A stretch of DNA of 37,437 bases. Origin: an uncultured Collinsella sp. GTDB taxonomy: Bacteria > Actinomycetota > Coriobacteriia > Coriobacteriales > Coriobacteriaceae. Positions 25,201 through 32,876 of the stretch are shown piece after piece. Position 1 is the stretch's first letter, and the number at the start of each line of letters is the position of its first letter. The stretch lies in contig CABRNM010000016.1 in the NCBI GenBank assembly GCA_902472315.1, positions 1-37,437 on the forward strand, given 5' to 3'. The notes under the pieces were generated by a model. It did no database searches and had not been told where the DNA came from. It saw nothing but the letters and a program-made list of their open reading frames with translations. The position numbers and the translations under genes were made by a program.

Positions 25201-28200
25201 ATGCCACGGGCTACTACCCGAGCGATGGCGACACGCTCGAGCTGGTGTACGAGGATCCCACGGGCGCGGTTTCCACGCAGGTTTCCGCGACGTGTTCGGT
25301 CGTCGGCACCGACGCCAAGGGTGCTCAGCAGACCTGGGCTGCCGCTCAGAACATTACGCTGAAGAAAGGCTCGACTGCGGCCGACCTCTCCGAACAGCTT
25401 TTCAAGCAGACTGGCCTTAAGGCCGACTACGACCCCGATGGCAGCTGGGGTTGGGCGCTCAACTCGATCACGTCGCCCTTCGACTCCGACCGCACGCTCG
25501 CCTACGACTCGGCGACCGGCGCGTACTGGCAGCTGTTCATCAACGGCAAGTCCTCCATGGTCGGCGCCGGCGGCTACACGCTCAAGGCCGGCGACTCCGT
25601 CGTCTGGTGCTACTCGAAGTACAACGACCCCGCTCCTGCCGATCAGCTTTCGGTAAGCTGCACCGTTATCGGCCAGGATGCTTCGGGCGCCCAGCAGACG
25701 TGGGCACAGCCTACGACAGCTCTCGTGGACGAGGGAACAACCGCTGCTGACCTTTCCGAGCAGATCTTTAAAAAGTCTGGCATTGGCGCCAAAACGGGGG
25801 AGAGCTCGTTTGGCTGGTATCTCGAGTCGCTGACCTCGCCGTTCGAAAAGAACGTGACCCTCTCGAGCGAGAAGGTTGACGAAAACACCTGGAAATATTG
25901 GCAGTTCTTTGTCAATGGCAAGCCTGTTGATGTTGGTGCGGGCGCCTATACGCTTAAGGCAAGCGACGAGATTGCTTGGGTCTATGGCTCCGACGGCACC
26001 ATGCCTGGTCAGGTCTCCGTTTCGATGGAGATCATCGGCAAGAAGGACGATAAGGCTCAGCGCTGGACTGATCCTTCGATGCAGGTGTTTGTCGAGGGCA
26101 CGACGATCAAGGATGCCTCTGCTGCCTACTTCGATGCCGTTGGCGTCAAGTCCAAGATGTACGACCAATTTGGTTATTGGGGCGTTCACACTCTTGTCTC
26201 TCCGCTTGATGGCACCGAGCTGTCGGGTGCTTGGTCGTTCTTTGTCAACGGCGTTCCTGGGTCTCAGCTCGATAGCGACTATGTGCTCAAGTCGGGTGAC
26301 AAGATCGTCTGGGCTTATGCTGCTGGCGATACCGTTCCTAATCCCGATGAAGTCGTAGTTGATCCGAGCGCTTCGCGCCCGACCGATTGGAAAGCCGACT
26401 GGAGCGGCAATTCCAATGCGGTGGTCGAGAACGTGTCCACGCCTACGGGCGCGCTGGCAAGCTCTTGGACGTTTGATTGGAAGGCCTATTCGGGCGCCAC
26501 GTACCCCAACGCGAGCGAGCCGATTGTCGTAAACGGCAATGTGTATCTCGCCGTCAACAAGCGCCTGCTTAAGATCGATGCCGAGTCGGGCAAGGTGCTG
26601 GCCGAGTCGAATCTTAAGACTGCGATTGGCTACACGACGCGTCCGATTTATACGAACGGCTTGGTCATCGTCCCGCTCGATGGCGGTGCGGTCCAGGCTC
26701 TGACGGCCGATACGCTCACGACGGTTTGGGTTACCGACCCTGTGAGCAAAACTGCTCAGTCGAATTCTCAGCTGACGGTCGATGGCAACTATCTCTATGT
26801 CGGCACCGTTGATGTCGACTATGGTAAGGGCGTGTATAACAACGGCCATCTGACGCGCATCAATATCCTGACCGGTGCCGTTTCCTGGCAGCACGTCAAC
26901 GCCGATGAGGGTTATTACTGGACGGGCGCTACCGTGGGTGACGGCTTTATTCTGGTTCCCACCAGCGCCGGTACCGTTGAGATGCTCAGCAAGTCTTCGG
27001 GCGCTGTGCTTGGAAGCGTTTCCGTTGGGGCTATCGTTAACTCCTCCTGTGTGCTCTCCGCCGACGGTAGCCATGCTTATCTGATTTCGCGCGATGGCAA
27101 GCTGCACGTTTTGGCGATTTCTGACGGTAGTTCGCGTGATGCGGATGCCGCTTCGCGCATTTCCGAAGAGCGCGTCGTCGACCTGGGTCTTACGGGATGC
27201 GCCTGCATGCCTACGCTGTATGGCAACAAGCTGATTGTCGGCGGCGAGGTTTCCGGTGGCTCTGCGCTGGCGATTGTCGACCTTGATAATGACTTTGCTA
27301 CGACGTTGGTTTCGTCTGCTGATGGCTCCGCGCTTCCCATCGGCGGCATCAAGGGTGCACCGCTCGTGAGCGCCCAGGCAGATGGCACGTATGTCTACTT
27401 CACGGTTAACTACGGTGCGACTTCCGACTATGTGAACTACACCTCGGGCGGCGGTGTCTATCGCTACAAGCTGGGTGACGCGCAGGCGACCGGTGCGTTT
27501 AGCGCAACGGGACACAACAACTACTGCGACTCGCCGATTGCCTGCGACGCCAAGGGCAACCTCTACTACATCAACGATTCCGGCACGTTGTTCAAGCTGA
27601 ATGGTGGCGTTAAGGTCTCGTTCGAGACTGGCGAGGGTTCCAAGGTCGATTTCCAGACTACGGCCGACGGCAAGCTGGTTAAGCCTGCCGATCCGACGCG
27701 TGAGGGCTACACCTTCGGTGGCTGGTACACCGATGAGGCTTGCACGGAGGCGTATGACTTCAGCACGCCGGTGACGGCCGATATGACGCTGTATGCCAAG
27801 TGGACCAAGAACGCCGTTAACCCTGACGGCAATGGCGGTTCTGGCTCTAACGGTGGCAGCGGCTCCGGCACTGGTGCTGGTACCGGCGCGGGCACTGGCT
27901 CCGGCTCGAAGGGTGGCGCTGTCGCCCCGGGTCAGAAGCCGGTGACCAAGACGACGGTGTCGACCAAGAGCGGGACCAAGGACAACAAGTCCGACAAGAA
28001 GGACTCCGACAAGTCCGACAAGAAGGACGAGAAGAAGTCTGACAAGAAGGACGGCAAGTCCGACAAGGCATCCGCTTCCACGACCACTGCCAAGAAGTCC
28101 ACTGAGGCTTCCGCGCAGGAGTCTGGCCTCAACCCGCTCGCTATTGTCGGCATCGCGGCCGGCGTGATCGGCCTCGCGCTCATCGCCGTCTTCATGCTGA

Positions 28201-28235
28201 CCAAGCGCGGCAAGGGTGACGGTAATGCCCGATAA
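22287..28235 (+). CDS. Giant surface protein with Ig-like, transcobalamin-like DUF4430 and beta-propeller domains
   Basis: About 1,982 residues. Order: signal peptide (~26-48, ending AQLWAEG); Ala/Thr/Asp-rich stalk to ~150; six Ig-like repeats (~165-868) with a recurring YxWxxAD...GKYLxV pattern; four DUF4430 domains (~873-1348); a PQQ/WD-like beta-propeller (~1372-1772); one InlB-type repeat (~1774-1842, GYTFGGWYTDEAC); Gly/Ser and Lys/Asp linkers (KKDSDKSDKK); a C-terminal helix (LNPLAIVGIAAGVIGLALIA) and basic tail. Each DUF4430 ends in a W-x-(F/L)-x-(V/I)NG...Y-L-x-GD-x-(V/I)-W-x-Y motif, the family of the vertebrate transcobalamin C-terminal domain. No LPXTG is seen. ATG 22287 follows TAGGAGA; in-frame starts at 22206 and 22143 are alternatives, the last inside the aptamer. 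A B12 riboswitch lies upstream. Likely a surface corrinoid or ligand binder; the ligand is inferred. Confidence 0.88.
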   Translation: MDMFEDECQRASWRRHGAIVRGVAKRGLVAFLAFAMAFGTTPAQLWAEGAEGIADAVAQATTPSEGAQATDDAADNTAPAAGANDSATDKSSETGDTSSDAPDNASNDALGDPAASDPASASPANEASDTTAETGDAPAVVSEPNAAKAAPRAAATLSSKNGVSVGKSQSPSRWTGSNVTGFIQSNTTLYANVWTSSSKRASVSGCTYQWLAADIANKSDADNSAFVAVEGQTSSSIVLDDALRTQLNGKCLRVRITDASGNVIYGPTRGANNQKLTATTAVKAPVPTKTALDAKSYVLIQSSADDSSSISSVKAETLNPGTTLWANAYDGEAVPNKRIAAQAGWTYQWLASDVRDAEDSAYQAIPGQTDQSLTITDELASQLAGKYIRVKVVGDGQELFGPSGSFDTPSSVGYNTPGPVAASGQIALGHIVLAYNGAEFGDDYENVPNANVGDTIKAAAYYLNYDTPADLYGSDKVDFSWWVADSADGSFEQVATGDTYTVTKECANRYLKVVAKAKKGIPGSDSCETKAGRILPKGATTLDSVAFTNASKGAKDTGSTIEACAYKAVDYSSEPVTEGVTYTWRWSSVDPSSSAFDAKTDWHVVEGKTDSSFTIPDDYAKRWVSVSATAGDNTVEATTAVAVKAAGSHELFLTYLKKIVGDQSDDAKFVYKSGEKIGVTAFEKTPAGTKGAELTSDQLTYTWQIADSSQGPFTTLTDENAHRPSFVISQKYVGKYLKCIVDGGYNTDYASTRYAIAKGEDAKAYTLTSVNVASSGNLAQVGGTLTPTANYMATGDWGDYETALPEGSLVDYRWYLADDAEGTNAHELFGADETTGAITLPASAEGKYAYVVANAGNNDVKSTAWLVNSSDEKSLSVNVRVVGVSKHDVGQSYDLVDWVPTASFEWSSTQKMSAWDIFAKVLDDAGYSYSTDGGVPYSVTNPDKSQTLATENTASGYKYWRFDINGKAANSYATGYYPSDGDTLELVYEDPTGAVSTQVSATCSVVGTDAKGAQQTWAAAQNITLKKGSTAADLSEQLFKQTGLKADYDPDGSWGWALNSITSPFDSDRTLAYDSATGAYWQLFINGKSSMVGAGGYTLKAGDSVVWCYSKYNDPAPADQLSVSCTVIGQDASGAQQTWAQPTTALVDEGTTAADLSEQIFKKSGIGAKTGESSFGWYLESLTSPFEKNVTLSSEKVDENTWKYWQFFVNGKPVDVGAGAYTLKASDEIAWVYGSDGTMPGQVSVSMEIIGKKDDKAQRWTDPSMQVFVEGTTIKDASAAYFDAVGVKSKMYDQFGYWGVHTLVSPLDGTELSGAWSFFVNGVPGSQLDSDYVLKSGDKIVWAYAAGDTVPNPDEVVVDPSASRPTDWKADWSGNSNAVVENVSTPTGALASSWTFDWKAYSGATYPNASEPIVVNGNVYLAVNKRLLKIDAESGKVLAESNLKTAIGYTTRPIYTNGLVIVPLDGGAVQALTADTLTTVWVTDPVSKTAQSNSQLTVDGNYLYVGTVDVDYGKGVYNNGHLTRINILTGAVSWQHVNADEGYYWTGATVGDGFILVPTSAGTVEMLSKSSGAVLGSVSVGAIVNSSCVLSADGSHAYLISRDGKLHVLAISDGSSRDADAASRISEERVVDLGLTGCACMPTLYGNKLIVGGEVSGGSALAIVDLDNDFATTLVSSADGSALPIGGIKGAPLVSAQADGTYVYFTVNYGATSDYVNYTSGGGVYRYKLGDAQATGAFSATGHNNYCDSPIACDAKGNLYYINDSGTLFKLNGGVKVSFETGEGSKVDFQTTADGKLVKPADPTREGYTFGGWYTDEACTEAYDFSTPVTADMTLYAKWTKNAVNPDGNGGSGSNGGSGSGTGAGTGAGTGSGSKGGAVAPGQKPVTKTTVSTKSGTKDNKSDKKDSDKSDKKDEKKSDKKDGKSDKASASTTTAKKSTEASAQESGLNPLAIVGIAAGVIGLALIAVFMLTKRGKGDGNAR

Positions 28236-29127
28236 GCCCAAGGGGACCAACGGGCAGCAGCCCGACTCCTCGTTTATCCAGCTCGACGATGCAAAGCAAA
28301 AGGGCGCCGCTTCGGCGGCGTCCGCCCCGCGGCGCAAGGCACTTGTCGGCGTTTTTACGGCTGCTTGCGTTGCCCTGATTGTCGTCTCGCTGGGGTTTGT
28401 CCATCCCTCCACAAGCGGTGCCTGGTCCATCGACTGGATCGTTCAGGCCGTGACGGGGGAGAGCGTCGTTGCCAACGACGCCAGGGGAGCTGGCTCGGCT
28501 GCTGCTTCTGGCAAAGCTGACTCTAAGAACTCCAAGGCTTCGGGCGATGCGAAAGATAAGTCCAAGGACTCGGGTGACGCCAAGGGCGATTCCGAGTCTT
28601 CGAACAAGAGCTCGGATAAAAACTCGGATGGCAAAAAGTCTGAAGACCAGCGTGGCAAGAAGTCTGGCGATGTATCGGCTGCTCAGAATACCGAAACTGC
28701 CGATACTTCTAACACGTCTGGTGGTACCTCTTCGGGCGGCGGCCAATCGTCTGGCGGCGCCTCTGCTTCTAACGGCGGAACCGCCTCCTCGGGCGGCCAG
28801 GGCGGCACGCAGGAGCCCAGTTACGTCACGGTGACGGTTGCGGTCACATCGAGCGCCGTGGGCAATCCTGTGTCCGCCGGCGGCACCTATACCTTTAACG
28901 AAGGTGCCACCGTCTACGACGCCCTATGCGCGCTCGGGCTTTCCGTCAACGCACACGGCTCATCGTACGGCACGTATGTCGCCGCGATCGGCGGTTTGGC
29001 CGAGAAGCAGTATGGCGGCACGAGCGGTTGGATGTACTCTGTCAACGGCTCGACGCCCATGACGGCCTGCAGCAACTACGTTCTCTCCAACGGCGACAAC
29101 GTCGTCTGGTATTACGTAACAGGCTAG
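28225..29127 (+). CDS. Membrane-tethered DUF4430 (transcobalamin-like) protein
   Basis: The 300-residue product overlaps the previous gene by 11 bp, so translation is coupled and both depend on the riboswitch. Its first ~40 residues are cytosolic, followed by one helix (ALVGVFTAACVALIVVSLGF, ~41-62), a long Ser/Lys/Asp/Gly linker (~80-200) and a single C-terminal DUF4430 domain (~205-300, opening YVTVTVAVTSSAVGN). The domain ends in GWMYSVNG ... YVLSNGDNVVWYYVTG. The type II topology puts the domain outside, on a flexible tether. It could pass ligand from the giant protein to a membrane transporter, but no transporter is in the window. ATG 28225 is preferred over GTG 28216. Confidence 0.88.
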   Translation: MPDKPKGTNGQQPDSSFIQLDDAKQKGAASAASAPRRKALVGVFTAACVALIVVSLGFVHPSTSGAWSIDWIVQAVTGESVVANDARGAGSAAASGKADSKNSKASGDAKDKSKDSGDAKGDSESSNKSSDKNSDGKKSEDQRGKKSGDVSAAQNTETADTSNTSGGTSSGGGQSSGGASASNGGTASSGGQGGTQEPSYVTVTVAVTSSAVGNPVSAGGTYTFNEGATVYDALCALGLSVNAHGSSYGTYVAAIGGLAEKQYGGTSGWMYSVNGSTPMTACSNYVLSNGDNVVWYYVTG

Positions 29128-29150
29128 GGATCTCAACATAACGCACGGAA

Positions 29151-29188
29151 CGGGCAGCTCGGACAAACATCCAGGCCGCCCGTTTTTT
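29151..29188 (+). terminator. Terminator of the riboswitch-controlled operon
   Basis: Stem CGGGCAGCTCGG/CCAGGCCGCCCG with two mismatches, 8-base loop, TTTTTT tail. Confidence 0.8.
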
Positions 29189-29197
29189 GATGCGAAT

Positions 29198-29445
29198 GGG
29201 ACGGAGTTTCCCAATCGAGGCTCAACCGGAAAGCGCGTCCCACTCTGGAGGCGGATTCCGGGATGCAGTTTCCGCTTCGATGGCCATTGGGAAACCGCGT
29301 CCCGTTCCGAGGTCGGATTCCGGGATGCACTTTCCGCTTGAGTGGCGTTGCGGAAACTGTGTCCCGCTTTGAGGCCTCAATCTGGGACGCGCTTTCCGGA
29401 ACGGCGCCCATGGGGAAGGCGCGTCCCATTTCGGCACCGTGGCCC
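29198..29445. repeat. Four 62-bp units of alternating inverted 14-mers
   Basis: Eight 14-mers alternate in orientation, consensus GGGAYGCRSTTTCC (reverse) and its complement GGAAASYGCRTCCC (forward). Starts are 29198, 29228, 29260, 29290, 29322, 29352, 29384 and 29414: spacings 30, 32, 30, 32, 30, 32, 30 exactly. The intervening 16- and 18-base gaps diverge between units, though units 2 and 3 still resemble each other. Each unit can fold into a 14-bp hairpin with a 16-base loop, with 1-3 mismatches or wobbles; unit 4 is closest to perfect. Not a CRISPR: repeats are inverted and gaps are not unique spacers. It lies between the two terminators, so it is outside the known transcripts. Confidence 0.8.
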
Positions 29446-29479
29446 GTCCCGTACGTCTTCCTCGACAGCCTCGTCAAAC

Positions 29480-29514
29480 AAAAAAACCGGCTGGAACGTG
29501 AATTCCAACCGGTT
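29480..29514 (-). terminator. Terminator of the first GtrA-like gene
   Basis: On the minus strand AACCGGTTGGAA pairs with TTCCAGCCGGTT across a 6-base loop, followed by a T-run. Confidence 0.88.
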
Positions 29515-29540
29515 ATATATTCAAGCAAATGTCGAATCGA

Positions 29541-29948
29541 CTATGACTGCGCGCCTTCGAGGAAGAAGCGGCGGCTGAAGTAGTTGTACCAGGTGACCAG
29601 GAACGTGGCGATGGCCTTCATGGCCTGGTAGCCGATGCTCAAAAACGTGACGCCCACAAACATGTACAGATCGTTAAGGCCCAAACCAATCACCGACAGG
29701 ATGGTGAAGATCGTAAACTCGCGCTTGCGGCTCATGCCCTCGCGATGGTCGAACACGTACTTCATGCTGAGCCAGTAGTTGACCACGACGGACGTGATAA
29801 ACGAGATCGTGGTGCTCATCAAAAAGTCGAGGTGGAACAGCTCGACGAGTGCAATGAGCATGCCCCAGTCGATGCCAAAGGAGATAAGACCCACGACAGC
29901 GAACTTGAGGAACTGCTTGGTATGAGGTTGTGCCAGTGCCTTGCGCAC
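29541..29948 (-). CDS. GtrA family membrane protein
   Basis: A 135-residue protein with four predicted membrane helices: FLKFAVVGLISFGIDWGMLI, FLMSTTISFITSVVVNYWLS, FTIFTILSVIGLGLNDLYMF and the final MKAIATFLVTWYNYFSRRFF region. The FAVVGLxSFxIDxG opening and NYWLSMKYVF are GtrA hallmarks. GtrA proteins are linked to flipping of lipid-linked sugars for cell-surface glycans. The start is a GTG at 29948; no ATG is available. A second, similar protein is encoded 220 bp upstream on the same strand, so this is a duplication. No glycosyltransferase is nearby to suggest the sugar. Confidence 0.9.
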   Translation of the reverse strand: MRKALAQPHTKQFLKFAVVGLISFGIDWGMLIALVELFHLDFLMSTTISFITSVVVNYWLSMKYVFDHREGMSRKREFTIFTILSVIGLGLNDLYMFVGVTFLSIGYQAMKAIATFLVTWYNYFSRRFFLEGAQS

Positions 29949-30096
29949 GTAATCACATCCAATGCGTTGACGAATCGAGCAGAGGATACTTTAGAGCTTT
30001 TGCATGGGAAACGTAAGGTCTTTGGCAAGAACTATACGAACTCGCCAAATATTCAAGAGCTAATCCGCAAACGTTGAAAATTTGCCCGTAAACGAG

Positions 30097-30146
30097 CGGC
30101 GCCCACGGACGATGCTTCGCTGAGCGCGCGTCGACTGTGGGCGCCG
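30097..30146 (-). terminator. Hairpin between the two GtrA-like genes
   Basis: A 10-bp perfect inverted repeat (CGGCGCCCAC/GTGGGCGCCG) with a 30-base loop. The tail on the minus strand (CTCGTTTA) is weak, so a terminator role is only possible. Confidence 0.4.
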
Positions 30147-30167
30147 TAAGGCTATCGGGATGTCGAG

Positions 30168-30563
30168 CTACTTGGTCTCTTCGCCCTCCAGGAAGATCTT
30201 GCGGGTCACAAAGTTATAGACCATGACCAGTGCGGTGGCGCAAATCTTGGCGATATTGGCCTCGAGACCCAGGCCGGCGTTGAGGGCCAGCACAATACCG
30301 TCGTTGAGTGCCAGGCCGATCACGGATAGCACGACAAAGATAATGAACTCGCGGCGGCGGCTCATGCCTTCCTTGTGCGCGAACACGTACTTCATGCTCG
30401 CGACGTAGTTAAAGATGAGCGAGACGATAAAGCCGCTGGTGTTGGCGATCAGGATGTTGAGGCCCAGACCGTAGTGGAGCAGATTCATGATGCCAAAGTC
30501 GATGACGGTGGCAATGACGCCGACGACGCCAAACTTCATGATCTGCGCAAGGAGCTTTTGCAT
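30168..30563 (-). CDS. GtrA family membrane protein
   Basis: A 131-residue paralogue of the 29541-29948 product. It opens MQKLLAQIMKFGVVGVIATV, has four helices, NYVASMKYVFAHKEGMSRRR and a terminal NFVTRKIFLEGEE. The shared KYVF(D/A)H(R/K)EGMSR(K/R)RE loop shows recent duplication. ATG 30563 is preferred; a longer frame from 30626 would add Arg-rich residues not typical of the family. It is downstream of fbp on the same strand, but a fold at 30620-30645 may separate them. Confidence 0.9.
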   Translation of the reverse strand: MQKLLAQIMKFGVVGVIATVIDFGIMNLLHYGLGLNILIANTSGFIVSLIFNYVASMKYVFAHKEGMSRRREFIIFVVLSVIGLALNDGIVLALNAGLGLEANIAKICATALVMVYNFVTRKIFLEGEETK

Positions 30564-30641
30564 GGTACCTGCCTTAGAGTGGCGCCGGAGCGCCGCGGGG
30601 ATGACAAACTCAGCAAGTTTAGCCAATCCCCGCAGGCGGGG

Positions 30642-32558
30642 CTAGGCGCGCTCCTCGATAGCACCGTTTCTATATGCATCGAGCAGCTGGCGTAGGTCCT
30701 GGATTTGGCTGCGGATCTTGGCGCCAGTGTCGGTATCGCTGACCATGCGGCGGCGGTCGGCCTCGTCAAAGCGGTTGGTCTCGCTTTCGATGTCCACGTT
30801 GCGGGTGAGCGCCTCGGCAACCGTCGTAAAGGCCCGGTGCGACTTAAGACGGCATCCGCGCGAGCTCGAGATAAGCGTGTAGCCGGCGATGCCCGTCTTG
30901 GGATGGTAGGCGCGACAGAAGCCGCCGTCGATGACCAACAGCTTGCCGTTGGCGCGGATGGGCTGCTCGCCCTTGGTAGTCTTGACGGGCGTATGACCGT
31001 TGATGATGTGGCCGGTCGGCGAACATGCCATGGGTGCGACGCCGAACTCGCGCATGATGTCGTCGCAGAGCGAGGGCGACTTGGTAAGCGTAAAGTATGG
31101 GTCCATCGGCTCGGCCCAGGTGCTCTTATCGGCGATATAGGCACGCTCAAAGGTACGCACCAGGCGTCCGCTCGCGGGTGAGTTAAAGCCGATCCACAGG
31201 TACCACATCCAGTCGAGGGCGTCGCGGTCGCCCACGCGCCAGGCGCGGCGGGCGATGCGGTCGCAAAAATCGAGATAATCGCGACCGGCGTGCCAGGTAC
31301 CCAGGCAGTTCATGCTGCTAAAGGTACCATCCTCGTTGAGCGGCACACAGCCATGGAACAGCAGGTTGCCGTTGGTGACCTTGTACATCGAGCCGTGGGT
31401 GTAGAGGAAATCGATATGGCGATGCAGATGATCGGCGGTGACAAACTCGGACACGAGCTTGTCGATGATGTGTTGCTCCTGGGGCGTGAGCGTGTAGGGG
31501 TCCGTCGGGTCGACGGTGGGGAAGTCGTTGGTCGCGAGCGGCCACACGCTGCCGTCGGCGAGCGTGACCGTGCCGGTGTCGTGGTCGATCTTGTCGAGCA
31601 GCAGGCGGTCGGTCATGTCGAACTCGGGGTGGCGCTGGATAATCTGGCCCTCGAGTTTAAAGAGCAGCACGTTGATGGCCTTGATCAGCGGGGTGATGGA
31701 CTCGCCGGCGGTATAGGTGGCGTCGGCGAAGGCGACAAGCTCGCGCAGCGAGATGCCGTAGTCGTTCTCGAGGATCTCGTAATTGTCGTAGCGCAGGTTG
31801 TTGCGCAGCACCGTGGCGATGCAGGCGGGCTCACCGGCCGCAGCGCCCATCCACAGCAGATCGTGGTTACCCCACTGAATATCGAGCGAATGATAGGTGA
31901 GCAGGCGGTCCATAATCTTGGCAGCGCCGCCGCCACGGTCGAAGATGTCGCCCACCAAGTGCAGGTGGTCGACGGCGAGGCGCTTGATGAGCGAGGCAAG
32001 CGACTCGATAAAGTCATCGGCGCTGGCGGTCTCCAGAATGGATTCGATAATGCGCTCGTGATACCGCACGCGGTAGTTGTTCTCATCCGGATGCGTGTGC
32101 AGCAACTCGTCGATGATGTAGGCGTAATCGCGCGGGATGGCCTTACGCACCTTGGAGCGCGTATAGCGGCTCGAAAGCGAGCGGGCAACCACAATGAGCT
32201 GGTCGAGCATGGTCTTGTACCAGGTGGGGGAGTCCTCGCGCCGGCTGCGGACCAGCTCGATCTTCTCGCGCGGGTAGTAGATGAGCGTGCACAGCTCGCC
32301 CTTTTCGTCAAAGGAGAGCGTGTCGCCAAAGATCTCGTCGACATGCTCGCGCACGACACCCGAGCAGTTGTTGAGGATGTGCATAAAGGCTTCGTACTCG
32401 CCGTGCACGTCGCTCATAAAATGCTCGGTGCCCTTGGGCAGGTTGAGGATGGCTGAGAGGTTGATGATTTCGGTGAATGCGGATTGCTCGGTGGGGAACT
32501 GTCTCGACAGCAGGCGCAGATACTTGAAGTCTTGCGGATTGCGATCGAATGCGACCAT
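30642..32558 (-). CDS. fbp: Fructose-1,6-bisphosphatase, class III
   Basis: The 638-residue enzyme removes phosphate 1 from fructose-1,6-bisphosphate in gluconeogenesis. This is the long Firmicutes-type class, with a calcineurin-like metallophosphatase core. It shows FMSDVHGEYEAF, LVGDIFDRGGGA and QWGNHDLLWMGA (the metal ligands DxH, GDxxDRG, GNHD), then GHTPV and LLVIDGGFCRAYH. The start is at 32558 (MVAFDRNPQDFKYL) behind GGAAGGTG; a much longer frame upstream reads through the region antisense to degV and is not coding. Regulation: a palindrome AAACGTTT upstream is noted separately. Confidence 0.95.
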   Translation of the reverse strand: MVAFDRNPQDFKYLRLLSRQFPTEQSAFTEIINLSAILNLPKGTEHFMSDVHGEYEAFMHILNNCSGVVREHVDEIFGDTLSFDEKGELCTLIYYPREKIELVRSRREDSPTWYKTMLDQLIVVARSLSSRYTRSKVRKAIPRDYAYIIDELLHTHPDENNYRVRYHERIIESILETASADDFIESLASLIKRLAVDHLHLVGDIFDRGGGAAKIMDRLLTYHSLDIQWGNHDLLWMGAAAGEPACIATVLRNNLRYDNYEILENDYGISLRELVAFADATYTAGESITPLIKAINVLLFKLEGQIIQRHPEFDMTDRLLLDKIDHDTGTVTLADGSVWPLATNDFPTVDPTDPYTLTPQEQHIIDKLVSEFVTADHLHRHIDFLYTHGSMYKVTNGNLLFHGCVPLNEDGTFSSMNCLGTWHAGRDYLDFCDRIARRAWRVGDRDALDWMWYLWIGFNSPASGRLVRTFERAYIADKSTWAEPMDPYFTLTKSPSLCDDIMREFGVAPMACSPTGHIINGHTPVKTTKGEQPIRANGKLLVIDGGFCRAYHPKTGIAGYTLISSSRGCRLKSHRAFTTVAEALTRNVDIESETNRFDEADRRRMVSDTDTGAKIRSQIQDLRQLLDAYRNGAIEERA

Positions 32559-32876
32559 GAAGCACCTTCCGATGTGGTTGGTAAAACTGACAAACAGCGT
32601 CAAACGTTTATCAGTATGCGCCGCTTTTGTTTCGATTGGAGATGGGAGGTCAAATTGTTGGCCGAACGGTTTGGTAAATCGATTTAGTTGAGGTAGATAT
32701 GGCGGTTGAATGGAGACGCGGGGTCGTTTTTGCAGGCGCATACCTCCGGGATCGATAGGGATGATAACGGTAAAGATGTTCACTACCTTTGGTTCAATTT
32801 GGTAAATAGTGGACATTTGTACCGTATTCACGATTGCTGTGCGATAATTTGCGCAGTAATGAGTAAGGAGCCTCAT
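32559..32876. other. Divergent intergenic region fbp/degV
   Basis: A 318-bp, AT-richer region with no gene. It contains AAACGTTT at 32602-32609 inside a partial dyad (GTCAAACGTTTATC), of the kind LacI-family regulators bind, and a -10-like GATAAT at 32843-32848 for the gene to the right. I see no good -35 for either gene. Confidence 0.5.
32840..32848 (+). promoter_or_regulatory. Extended -10 for degV
   Basis: TGCGATAAT fits TGn-TATAAT. It is 29 bp before the gene start. No clear -35. Confidence 0.45.

Noticed and set aside
23916..28430. 1,504-codon open frame on the minus strand
   Set aside because: It is antisense to the giant surface protein; the plus-strand frame has clear domains, a signal peptide and a ribosome site, while the antisense reading has no recognisable motif.
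29198..29445. CRISPR array
   Set aside because: The repeated 14-mers alternate in orientation and the gaps are 16 or 18 bases and partly similar; there are no direct repeats with unique spacers and no cas genes.
29133..29528. 131-codon minus-strand frame with repeating GNCIPES-like words
   Set aside because: It is the translation of the 62-bp repeat array and two terminators; the period is not a multiple of three and no start signal is seen.
31290..32456. 388-codon plus-strand frame
   Set aside because: Antisense to fbp, which has its full set of metal-binding motifs.
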